NCBI GenBank assembly: GCA_964422065.1
Contig: CAYQZW010000005.1
Coordinates: 1 to 37,188, forward strand
Length of the DNA stretch: 37,188 nt
Reading direction: 5' to 3'
From: S141-55 sp964422065
GTDB lineage: Bacteria > Hydrothermota > Hydrothermia > WGAB01
Made by a program: the position numbers and the translations under genes
Shown: positions 1 to 6,691 of the stretch, in pieces
Layout of the letters: every line of letters starts with the position of its first letter
Numbering within the stretch: position 1 is the first letter of the stretch
Notes under the pieces: generated by a model
The model's input: only the letters and a program-made list of their open reading frames with translations
Database searches by the model: none
What the model was told of the DNA's origin: nothing

Positions 1-46
1 CAAGATGGATCTGGAGGAGGCCCAAAGGAAAGTCTCCAAACGTTAG
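1..46 (+). CDS. C-terminal tail of an unidentified protein (partial)
   Basis: The second frame is open from the left edge to a TAG at 44-46 and reads KMDLEEAQRKVSKR, a charged, helix-like tail typical of a real protein end. The rest of the gene lies outside the window, so no family can be assigned. It converges on the aldehyde dehydrogenase gene, whose stop is at 86. The 39 bases between them show no clear hairpin with a T-run. The fragment is short enough to be chance. Confidence 0.3.
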   Translation, partial: KMDLEEAQRKVSKR

Positions 47-85
47 TTCAATTCGTCCCCTGGCCCCACCCCCTCCTGAAGGAAA

Positions 86-1510
86 TTACGCGTTCCAGTG
101 GATATTGAACGCGATGAGTTTGATCTCGGTCATCACCTCAATGGCGAATTTGAGCCCCTCACGCCAGAGGCCTGACTTCTTGTAGCCACCGAAAGGCATG
201 TAGTCCACGCGGAAGTCCGTGGAGTCGTTGATCATCACGCCCCCAAACTTCAGGTCCCGGGCGGCACGGAAGGCGCGGTCCAGGTTTTGTGTGAAAATCG
301 CGGCATGGAGCCCGTATTCCGTGTTGTTGGCGTGTTCGATAGCCTCTTCAAGGGATCCGACAGGATAAGCCACAACGACCGGCCCGAAGACCTCTTGGCA
401 GACGACCTTGGCCTGTTCGGGCACCTGTTCCAGGACGGTAGGCCAGATGAAGTTCCCTTCCCGCTTGCCTCCGGTCAACAGTTTTCCACCCAATTCCACG
501 GCCTCCTGGATCCACTGCTCCACCCGATCAGCCTCCTTTTTGGTGATCATGGGGCCCATGTCCGTGGATTCGTCCAGTTTGTTCCCGACCTTGATCTTCT
601 CGGTCCGGGCGACAAAGTCCGCCATAAACCGGTCGTAGACCTTTTGGTGGATGTACATCCTCTGAACCCCAATGCAGTTCTGTCCCGCGGCCCAGAAGGC
701 GCCATCCACGGAGAGTTCCACCGCACGTTCCAGGTCGGCGTCATCCATCACGATCACGGCCGAGGAAGAGCCGAGTTCCATCATGACCTTTTTGAGGCCG
801 GCTTTCCGGATGATGTCTTCGCCGGCCTCCGTGCCCCCGGTAAACGTGATGACCCGAGGTCGGGGGTCCGTGACCAGGGCATCCGCAATCCGGGACGCCC
901 GACCCGTAAGGATACTCAGGGCCTCAGGCGGCAACCCGGCCTCCAGCAGAAGTTCGCCGAACTTGATCGCCGTTAAGGGTGTGACGGTTGCAGGCTTCAG
1001 GACGACCGCATTACCCGCCGCAATCGCCGGCGAGATCTTATGGGCGACCATATTGAGCGGGTCGTTGTATGGGGTAATCGCGAGGACGATCCCCACGGGT
1101 TCCCGGACCCAATAGCCGACCCGCCGGTCCTTCCGGAAGTCTGCGTCAAAATTGACGATCTCGCCGCCCACCCGCTTGGCTTCCTCCGCCGCATAGGTGA
1201 GGGTATTGACCGCACGCGCAGCCTCTTTCCGGGCCTCCCGGATCGTCTTCACGCCCTCCCGTGCGATCAACTGGGAGAACTCTTCCAATCGCTTTTCTAA
1301 AGCCTGTGCGGCATCCAAAAGGATCTTGTACCGTTCATAGGTCGACAGTTTCCGCATCACTTCGGCACCTTTTTCGGCCGCCTCAAACGCCGCCTGGACA
1401 TCCCCGATGTCCCCTGCAGGGACCGTATCAATGACCGAATCATCCTGGGGGTCCAGGACTTCAATGACCTCGTCTTTCGAAACCTTTTGGCCACCAATGA
1501 TCATGTCCAT
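86..1510 (-). CDS. NAD(P)-dependent aldehyde dehydrogenase
   Basis: A 474-residue member of the aldehyde dehydrogenase superfamily, which oxidises an aldehyde to the carboxylate with NAD(P)+ in the cytosol. The catalytic set is complete: Asn149 in ITPYND, Lys172 in LKPAT, the FTGGTEAG loop at 223-230, general base Glu245 in MMELG, and nucleophile Cys279 in GQNCIG. Length is normal for the family. It resembles the lactaldehyde / succinate-semialdehyde branch, but the substrate cannot be read from sequence. It starts 3 bases after the homoserine dehydrogenase stop, and its GAGGAGG ribosome site lies inside the last codons of that gene, so the two are co-transcribed and probably translationally coupled. 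This context suggests an amino-acid-derived aldehyde as substrate (inference). Confidence 0.9.
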   Translation of the reverse strand: MDMIIGGQKVSKDEVIEVLDPQDDSVIDTVPAGDIGDVQAAFEAAEKGAEVMRKLSTYERYKILLDAAQALEKRLEEFSQLIAREGVKTIREARKEAARAVNTLTYAAEEAKRVGGEIVNFDADFRKDRRVGYWVREPVGIVLAITPYNDPLNMVAHKISPAIAAGNAVVLKPATVTPLTAIKFGELLLEAGLPPEALSILTGRASRIADALVTDPRPRVITFTGGTEAGEDIIRKAGLKKVMMELGSSSAVIVMDDADLERAVELSVDGAFWAAGQNCIGVQRMYIHQKVYDRFMADFVARTEKIKVGNKLDESTDMGPMITKKEADRVEQWIQEAVELGGKLLTGGKREGNFIWPTVLEQVPEQAKVVCQEVFGPVVVAYPVGSLEEAIEHANNTEYGLHAAIFTQNLDRAFRAARDLKFGGVMINDSTDFRVDYMPFGGYKKSGLWREGLKFAIEVMTEIKLIAFNIHWNA

Positions 1511-1513
1511 GAC

Positions 1514-2560
1514 TTACCTCCTCGCTTCAAGGCTCCTATGGATCTCGATCATGTCGGCAAGGAGGGCATAGCCCGCCTCCCAGGATCCGGCGCCAGGCCC
1601 GACGATGGTGACCGAGCCCAGGACGTCTGTGTCAAAAGCTACGGCATTCATGACCCCGTCAATGGCAAAGAGGGGATCCTCCGGCCCGAGTTTTTGAGGC
1701 CGGACCTCTGCCTTTACGGTCCCGTCTTCCACCCATGCACGAGCAATGAGTTTCCACTTTTTGCCTTCCTGTCGGGCAGCCTTCACGTCCTCTAACGTTA
1801 TCCCTGTGATGCCTGTACAGGGGACTTCGTCTGGATGGAGGGACCCACCCAAGAGGACATTGGCCAGGATCACGGCCTTCGCCAGGGCGTCGTGTCCCTC
1901 CACATCCGCAGTCGGGTCGGTTTCGGCATAGCCCTTGGCCTGGGCTTCCTTCAGGGCCTCCTCGTAAGACTTTCCTTGGGCCATCTGGGTCAGGATGTAG
2001 TTGGTCGTGCCGTTGACGATGCCGCGGATCTCTCGGATGGATGCCGCAGGGAGCCCGTAAGCCCGGAGGTTGAAGACCGGGGTACCGGATAAGACCGTCC
2101 CTTCAAACTTCAAGATGGCCCCATGTTGATCTGCCAGGGCCTTGAGTTCAGGGTAAGCCAGAGCAATGGGTCCTTTGTTCGTCGTGGCCACATGGATGCC
2201 ACGATTCAGAGCCTCCCGGATGTGGGTCAGCCCGGGACCCCCGGTCTTCAAGTTCGTCGGGGTGATCTCCAGGAGGATATCCAGCGCACCCTCTCGGATC
2301 AACTTCAGGCTATCCCAGCCCGATTCACCGATCCCGATCTCCTCCAGTCGCTGTCCCGTGCGGGCGGCGCTCAGGGCCTTCTCCAGATCCAGGCCCTCGC
2401 CGTTGTAGACCATGCCTTTCATCGGGTCGGCGATGCCGACAATCTGGAAGTCAAAGCCGTAGGTTTCTTTGAGGGCTTGCCGTTTCTTATGCAGGATTTC
2501 TGCGATCCCTTGGCCGACGGTACCGAATCCTACGATGCCGATCTTGTAGGTGTTGGTCAT
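1514..2560 (-). CDS. hom: Homoserine dehydrogenase, short form without ACT domain
   Basis: Interconverts L-aspartate 4-semialdehyde and L-homoserine with NAD(P)H, the branch to threonine and methionine. The 348-residue protein has an N-terminal Rossmann motif GIVGFGTVGQG (about 8-18), the TTNKGP segment with Lys129, NGTTNYIL (183-190), and the signature running from Lys209 to Lys228 (KGYAETDPTADVEGHDALAK). It ends after the catalytic domain, so it lacks the regulatory ACT domain found in longer forms and may not be feedback-inhibited by threonine through that domain. The ATG at 2560 is chosen over an upstream in-frame ATG because it follows AAGGAGG at the right distance; the upstream start would lie inside a terminator hairpin. 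It is coupled to the aldehyde dehydrogenase gene. Confidence 0.93.
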   Translation of the reverse strand: MTNTYKIGIVGFGTVGQGIAEILHKKRQALKETYGFDFQIVGIADPMKGMVYNGEGLDLEKALSAARTGQRLEEIGIGESGWDSLKLIREGALDILLEITPTNLKTGGPGLTHIREALNRGIHVATTNKGPIALAYPELKALADQHGAILKFEGTVLSGTPVFNLRAYGLPAASIREIRGIVNGTTNYILTQMAQGKSYEEALKEAQAKGYAETDPTADVEGHDALAKAVILANVLLGGSLHPDEVPCTGITGITLEDVKAARQEGKKWKLIARAWVEDGTVKAEVRPQKLGPEDPLFAIDGVMNAVAFDTDVLGSVTIVGPGAGSWEAGYALLADMIEIHRSLEARR

Positions 2561-2572
2561 GTTCAACCTCCT

Positions 2573-2622
2573 TGAAAAAGAAAAAGGGGGCGAGTGCCCC
2601 GCCACCGAGGTCGCTCGCCCCC
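2573..2622 (-). terminator. Rho-independent terminator after the outer-membrane protein gene
   Basis: On the minus strand GGGGGCGAG (2622-2614) pairs with CTCGCCCCC (2594-2586), with a 19-base loop, followed by TTTTTCTTTTT (2585-2575). It lies 14 bases past the stop of the porin-like gene. The T-tract runs almost into the ribosome site of homoserine dehydrogenase (start 2560), so that gene depends on read-through or on a promoter inside the preceding gene. Confidence 0.8.
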
Positions 2623-2635
2623 TTCAAGTTCCGCC

Positions 2636-3898
2636 TTAGAAGGACTTGAAGATGAATGCGTGGCCACCGAGCATCGCATCCTGACCTGGGAAGTAGTCGC
2701 CAGGCATCCAGTACCCGATTGCGAGGCCGAGGCTAACGGTCTTCATGTAGTTGTAGACCGCGAGGAGGGAGATTTCGTTGCCCATGTTGTCCTGTTGTCC
2801 TTCGGCAACTTGGTTCTTCGTGTACATCCAGAAGTCTGCACGGAGGGAGAGGTCACCGAAGCCGTAGCCGGCATGGGCGTTAATGACATTCAGGTTGGTG
2901 GTCATGAGGTCAAACGGGGCGAGGAGCGCGAATCCGAAGGCGGTCTGCATGAGGTGGGCAGGCCCGAAGCCCGGCCACCACTGCCAGAATCCATTGGTGA
3001 ACGGGTTCCACAGGGCGGCCTCGTAAAGTTCGTTGTCGTCGGTGGTGGGGTCATCCCCGGAGAAGGAGAAATAGCCTGCGCCGACCGTCGCGCCCACAGG
3101 CAGCGCATAATCACCCTTGAAGAGCATGGCCTTTCCCTTGTAGTTCACACCCATGCCGTTGTCGCCGCCCATCATCGAGAACTCGCATACGAAGGAGAGG
3201 CCCGGGATGGGCTGGCTGCTCACGCGTGCACCCATCCAGGTAGGCATATCCGTGGTGTCCGGGGCCACCGGCATGTGACGCATCAGGAAGTAAGGCTCCA
3301 GGTTAAACATTGCGACCTTCGCCTTGGCATAAACACCGAAGAGATCTGCGTCTTGCATTACCGGTGTGCCGGAGCCAATCATTCCTTCTGCATAGGGTGT
3401 AAAGCCTCCGTTTTCCACGAGCCGGTAGTCAAAGAGGTCAACGGAGAACATGTTCGTGGCGAAGTTCAGGGCCACCTGAGTGACGCCATCTTCGCCGCCA
3501 TCAAAGATCACCAGGCCGTCGCCGTAGAGGACGTGTTTCTTCCCGACGGTGAGGCTGAGCGGGGTCCCGAAGAGGTTCTTCATGGCGATGTAGGCCTCCA
3601 TGAGATGGACCCCGTTTGCGGTGCCATCCGGCCCTTCGCCACTGATGGGATGTTGCCCGAAGGCGCCCCAGGTCCCTGCGGTGATCTTGGCCATGACGCC
3701 GGAGCCGAAGTCCGCCGTGGCGGTCAGATCACCGTGCATATACCAGAACATATCTCCGTCGTTGGTGTTGCTGTTGAAGTCGGCGTTTTGCCAGAAGAAG
3801 TTATAGGCATAGAAGGTTCCGCCCCAAGTGACTTTGGGGGCTTCTGCCTTGGCAAGGCCGACCCCGAGCAGCAGCAGTACAGCGATGACTTTACGCAT
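2636..3898 (-). CDS. Outer-membrane beta-barrel (porin-like) protein
   Basis: A 420-residue protein with a classic signal peptide (MRKVIAVLLLLGVGLAKA, likely cut before Glu19). The mature part is rich in Gly and aromatic residues in alternating patterns typical of membrane beta strands, and the protein ends in Phe (FIFKSF), the usual outer-membrane assembly signal. I infer a channel or solute-selective porin; it vaguely resembles alginate-export/phosphate-porin type barrels, but I cannot name a family. A strong site (AAACAAGGAGGT) precedes ATG. It lies 35 bases after the cyclase-family lipoprotein gene on the same strand and is followed by a strong terminator, so the pair forms a two-gene unit whose products both belong to the cell envelope. 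Confidence 0.75.
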   Translation of the reverse strand: MRKVIAVLLLLGVGLAKAEAPKVTWGGTFYAYNFFWQNADFNSNTNDGDMFWYMHGDLTATADFGSGVMAKITAGTWGAFGQHPISGEGPDGTANGVHLMEAYIAMKNLFGTPLSLTVGKKHVLYGDGLVIFDGGEDGVTQVALNFATNMFSVDLFDYRLVENGGFTPYAEGMIGSGTPVMQDADLFGVYAKAKVAMFNLEPYFLMRHMPVAPDTTDMPTWMGARVSSQPIPGLSFVCEFSMMGGDNGMGVNYKGKAMLFKGDYALPVGATVGAGYFSFSGDDPTTDDNELYEAALWNPFTNGFWQWWPGFGPAHLMQTAFGFALLAPFDLMTTNLNVINAHAGYGFGDLSLRADFWMYTKNQVAEGQQDNMGNEISLLAVYNYMKTVSLGLAIGYWMPGDYFPGQDAMLGGHAFIFKSF

Positions 3899-3933
3899 AC
3901 ATAACCTCCTTGTTTAGGTTCTCCTCTTGATTT

Positions 3934-4854
3934 TTACCGTACCCTCATGCCCAGCTTGTCGTCCCAATGCAGGGGCTTATCAAACTTGGGCAGGGGTGCA
4001 CCGGGAGCCTCTTCGATGGAGACTCCGTACTTCCAGTCAGGCGGGCAGATGGCGATGTAGCGGGCGTACCCACCGGTCCCGCCTTTGAACTTCGGGAACC
4101 CGATTACGACCAGGGCGCCAGCTTCCGGTACCTTGTCCAGGTTGGCGACCCCCTCAGCCTGGCAGTACCCATTGTGCATGAGCCAATATTCGCCTTCCAG
4201 GTTATCGGTGGTATCCGTATCCAGGGGTTCATGGCCATGGAACAGGATATGGCGTTGCTCATGCAGGAACTTCAAGGCGTCCAGGGAGACACCAGGGAAG
4301 GGCTTCTCAGGCTTGACGTTGGGCCACTTCTTGCTCCAGTCGGAGCGGACGAAGACCACAGACCCCTCAGGGATTTTGCCATACTTTTTCTCCCATTCGA
4401 GGATGTCCGAGACCTGGAGGTGGTAGCCGGGGTTCTTCTTGACCTTATCTGCGATGTTGATCACGACCAAGGGACGGATCGCATAGGTCGGCGGTAACTC
4501 GTCAATGGTCGGGTAATACGGATCCCAGTGGGCAGGTGGGTCTAACTGGGTGCCGTATTGGTCGGTCGGCAGCCAGTAGGCCGTGGCCACGAACCCATGC
4601 TTTTCATAGGTGAAGACTTCGCCCTTTTTGGCGTAGTTGCCCAGGTCTTTGCCTGCACGGGTCGGCTCGAACCGAGCGTTCCCGAAGCCGGGCCAGACCG
4701 GGATACTGGGCGTCATGGCATGGGTGAGGTCAACATACTTTGCCTTCACAAAGTAGTCCTGATACACCTGCCAGAGGGGGTATTGGGACTGTTGACCACA
4801 GGCGAGACCGACGAGGAGAGCCACCCCCACACCCCACAGCATAGACCTTCTCAT
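3934..4854 (-). CDS. Cyclase-family (kynurenine-formamidase-like) lipoprotein
   Basis: A 306-residue protein of the cyclase superfamily (PF04199; KynB and isatin-hydrolase relatives), usually metal-dependent amide or ring hydrolases. The N-terminus is a lipoprotein signal: two Arg, a hydrophobic stretch, and LAC with lipidated Cys19. This is unusual because KynB-type enzymes are normally cytosolic. The DLTHAM strand (42-47) and the LDPPAH segment (104-109) are present. The family motif HxGTHxDxPxH reads QYGTQLDPPAH here: both early His are Gln (99 and 103), while Asp105 and His109 remain. A HGHE motif follows at 206-209. Metal binding may therefore differ from KynB, and substrate is unknown. 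A strong AAACAAGGAGGT site precedes ATG. A promoter lies at 4891-4919; the porin-like gene follows. Confidence 0.8.
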   Translation of the reverse strand: MRRSMLWGVGVALLVGLACGQQSQYPLWQVYQDYFVKAKYVDLTHAMTPSIPVWPGFGNARFEPTRAGKDLGNYAKKGEVFTYEKHGFVATAYWLPTDQYGTQLDPPAHWDPYYPTIDELPPTYAIRPLVVINIADKVKKNPGYHLQVSDILEWEKKYGKIPEGSVVFVRSDWSKKWPNVKPEKPFPGVSLDALKFLHEQRHILFHGHEPLDTDTTDNLEGEYWLMHNGYCQAEGVANLDKVPEAGALVVIGFPKFKGGTGGYARYIAICPPDWKYGVSIEEAPGAPLPKFDKPLHWDDKLGMRVR

Positions 4855-4890
4855 AGCACACCTCCTTGTTTAAAGGGCGGAAGGATTTTT

Positions 4891-4919
4891 ATTCTGTATC
4901 TTTTTCGGGACGTTGTCAA
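4891..4919 (-). promoter_or_regulatory. Sigma70-type promoter for the cyclase lipoprotein / porin unit
   Basis: On the minus strand TTGACA (4919-4914, perfect -35) is followed after 17 bases by CAGAAT (4896-4891, 4 of 6 matches to TATAAT). It lies about 37 bases upstream of the cyclase-family start and nothing else is encoded here. For the divergent symporter gene I see no convincing promoter in the remaining intergenic bases (4920-5032), only a small TATCG/CGATA inverted repeat at 5003-5019. Confidence 0.55.
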
Positions 4920-5032
4920 TAGAGTTGTAATCCTTAGTGTGGAGGCCTTATTTTATTCGACAGTCCTTGTGTTAGAGAGGGGGGAGAGTCTTTTTTTGGC
5001 AGTATCGAGAGAGACGATAAGGAGGCAGAATA

Positions 5033-6568
5033 ATGAGTGAAAGAGAAAGGTGGGCAACACGGATCGGGCTCATCCTGGCCATGGCCGGGAATGCCATCGG
5101 CCTCGGAAACTTCCTCCGGTTCCCCGTCCAAGCCGCGAAGAACGGGGGTGGCGCCTTCATGATCCCCTACTTCGTCTCCTTCCTCCTCATGGGTATCCCC
5201 CTCATGTGGGTGGAATGGACCATCGGCCGATACGGCGGGGTCCGCGGCCATGGCACCACCCCACGCATGTTCTCCTATCTCTGGAAACACCCAATTTCCA
5301 AATACCTGGGCCTTTTGGGTGTCGTCGGCCCGTTCCTCATCGTCATCTATTACATCTACATCGAGTCCTGGACCCTCGCCTTCAGCGTGTTTAGCCTCTT
5401 TGGCCAGTTGCCAAAGATCCCCCACGGCGCAACCATCGACCAGGCCCTCCAGCCCTACCAGAATTTCTTCCAACAGTTCATTGGATCGATCGGCAATAGT
5501 ATGGTTCTCCATCCCTCGGTCTGGGCCTATTTCTTCTTTATCGTGACCATCTTGATCAACATCTATGTCCTACGCCGCGGGATCTCTAAAGGGATTGAGG
5601 TCCTGGCCAAGATCGCGATGCCGACCCTGTTTGTCTTTGCGGTGATCCTGGCGATCCGGGTCTGGACCCTGGGGTCTCCAGTCTCGCCGGACTACAGTTC
5701 TCTTAAGGGCTTGAGTTTCCTGTGGACTCCTCAATTTGACAAGTTGAACCAATGGAAGATTTGGCTGGCCGCTGCAGGCCAGATCTTCTTTACCCTCTCC
5801 CTGGGCATGGGAATCATCCACACCTACGCCTCGTATCTCCGGGAGGAGGACGACATTACAGGCTCTGGCCTGGCCACCGCGTCGGTCAACGAGTTTGCAG
5901 AGGTTGTGCTGGGTGCTTCCATCGCGATCCCCGCAGCGGTTGCCTTCTTTGGGGTCGTGGCTGCCCAGAAGATCGCTGCGTCCGGGGCCTTTGACCTGGG
6001 CTTCTATTCCATGCCCGCGGTCCTCGCCCAAATGCCCCTGGGGAGTATCTTCGGATTCTTCTGGTTTGGTTTGCTCTTCTTCGCCGGGATCACCTCTTCC
6101 GTAGCCCTCACCCAGCCCGCGATCGCCTTCCTGGTCGATGAGTTTCAGTGGAAACGGGAAAAGGCCGCGACAGTCATTGGCATTGTTTTGTTCGCCGCCG
6201 CGCAGGTTCCGATCTTCCTCCGGAGTGCCCTGGACGAATTGGATTTCTGGATGGGCACCTTCTTCATCACCCTCTTTGCGCTCATTGAGATCATCCTGTT
6301 CGTCTGGGTCTTCGGCCTGGATCGTGGCTGGCAGGAGATGCACAAAGGTGCCCGGCTCCAGGTCCCGCGGTTCTTCTACTGGGTCATGAAATATGTCACT
6401 CCGATTATGCTCATCGGGATCATCGGCGGTTGGCTCTTTACGGAGTGGATCCCCACCATGCTCAAGAGCGGGACCACGATTTGGCTCACTCGGGCCTTCA
6501 TCCTGCTGATGCTCGTCATCGGTGGCATTTTGGTCCATCGGGCCTTTCAACGGGAGGAATCGGCATGA
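5033..6568 (+). CDS. Sodium-dependent amino-acid symporter, NSS/SLC6 family (MetP-like)
   Basis: A 511-residue polytopic inner-membrane protein of the neurotransmitter:sodium symporter family (LeuT/SLC6 fold), importing an amino acid with Na+. The diagnostic TM1 motif GNAIGLGNFLRFP lies at about residues 19-31, followed by a Gly-rich GGGAFMIPY segment leading into TM2. About eleven to twelve hydrophobic segments follow. AAGGAGG sits 8 bases before ATG. The gene overlaps a 28-codon MetS-type small gene by ATGA, which places it with the MetP (methionine/alanine uptake) class of two-component NSS carriers rather than stand-alone LeuT types. It is transcribed away from the cyclase lipoprotein and porin-like genes. 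The exact substrate is not readable from sequence. Confidence 0.92.
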   Translation: MSERERWATRIGLILAMAGNAIGLGNFLRFPVQAAKNGGGAFMIPYFVSFLLMGIPLMWVEWTIGRYGGVRGHGTTPRMFSYLWKHPISKYLGLLGVVGPFLIVIYYIYIESWTLAFSVFSLFGQLPKIPHGATIDQALQPYQNFFQQFIGSIGNSMVLHPSVWAYFFFIVTILINIYVLRRGISKGIEVLAKIAMPTLFVFAVILAIRVWTLGSPVSPDYSSLKGLSFLWTPQFDKLNQWKIWLAAAGQIFFTLSLGMGIIHTYASYLREEDDITGSGLATASVNEFAEVVLGASIAIPAAVAFFGVVAAQKIAASGAFDLGFYSMPAVLAQMPLGSIFGFFWFGLLFFAGITSSVALTQPAIAFLVDEFQWKREKAATVIGIVLFAAAQVPIFLRSALDELDFWMGTFFITLFALIEIILFVWVFGLDRGWQEMHKGARLQVPRFFYWVMKYVTPIMLIGIIGGWLFTEWIPTMLKSGTTIWLTRAFILLMLVIGGILVHRAFQREESA

Positions 6569-6651
6569 ACGCCTCAGCTCTGATTTTCATGCTGATCGCT
6601 TGGGCGATCGTCATCGCGCTGATGGTCTATAGTTTCCGGAAGATCCTTTGA
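6565..6651 (+). CDS. MetS-type small subunit of the NSS transporter (28 residues)
   Basis: The reading frame MNASALIFMLIAWAIVIALM... is a single transmembrane helix followed by a short basic tail (YSFRKIL). It begins at the ATG that overlaps the symporter stop (ATGA), with GGGAGG 8 bases upstream. Tiny one-helix proteins in this exact position are known as MetS subunits of MetPS transporters and are needed for transport in Corynebacterium. Position, size and hydrophobic pattern fit; sequence alone is too short for proof. A perfect-but-one-bulge hairpin (6636-6661) spans the stop codon. Confidence 0.75.
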   Translation: MNASALIFMLIAWAIVIALMVYSFRKIL

Positions 6652-6661
6652 GGATCTCCGG
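6636..6661 (+). other. Hairpin across the metS stop codon
   Basis: CCGG-A-AGATCC (6636-6646) pairs with GGATCT-CCGG (6652-6661) around a five-base loop, with one bulged A. The stop codon TGA lies in the loop region. No T-run follows, so it is not a standard terminator; it may stabilise the 3' end of the mRNA or attenuate read-through toward the convergent gene. The 30 bases from here to 6691 hold nothing else. Confidence 0.3.
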
Positions 6662-6691
6662 CTCAGGAGGGGGTGGGGTAGGCGGGGAATG

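Noticed and set aside
2594..3904. Long open frame on the plus strand opposite the porin-like gene
   Set aside because: It is a shadow: no ribosome site, no recognisable motif, and the minus-strand frame has a signal peptide and barrel end.
5003..5019. Small TATCG/CGATA inverted repeat before the symporter as an operator
   Set aside because: Only five base pairs, overlapping the ribosome site region; too short to support a claim.
5570..6550. Minus-strand frame of 326 codons opposite the symporter
   Set aside because: Charged low-complexity shadow with no start signal; the plus frame is a clear NSS carrier.
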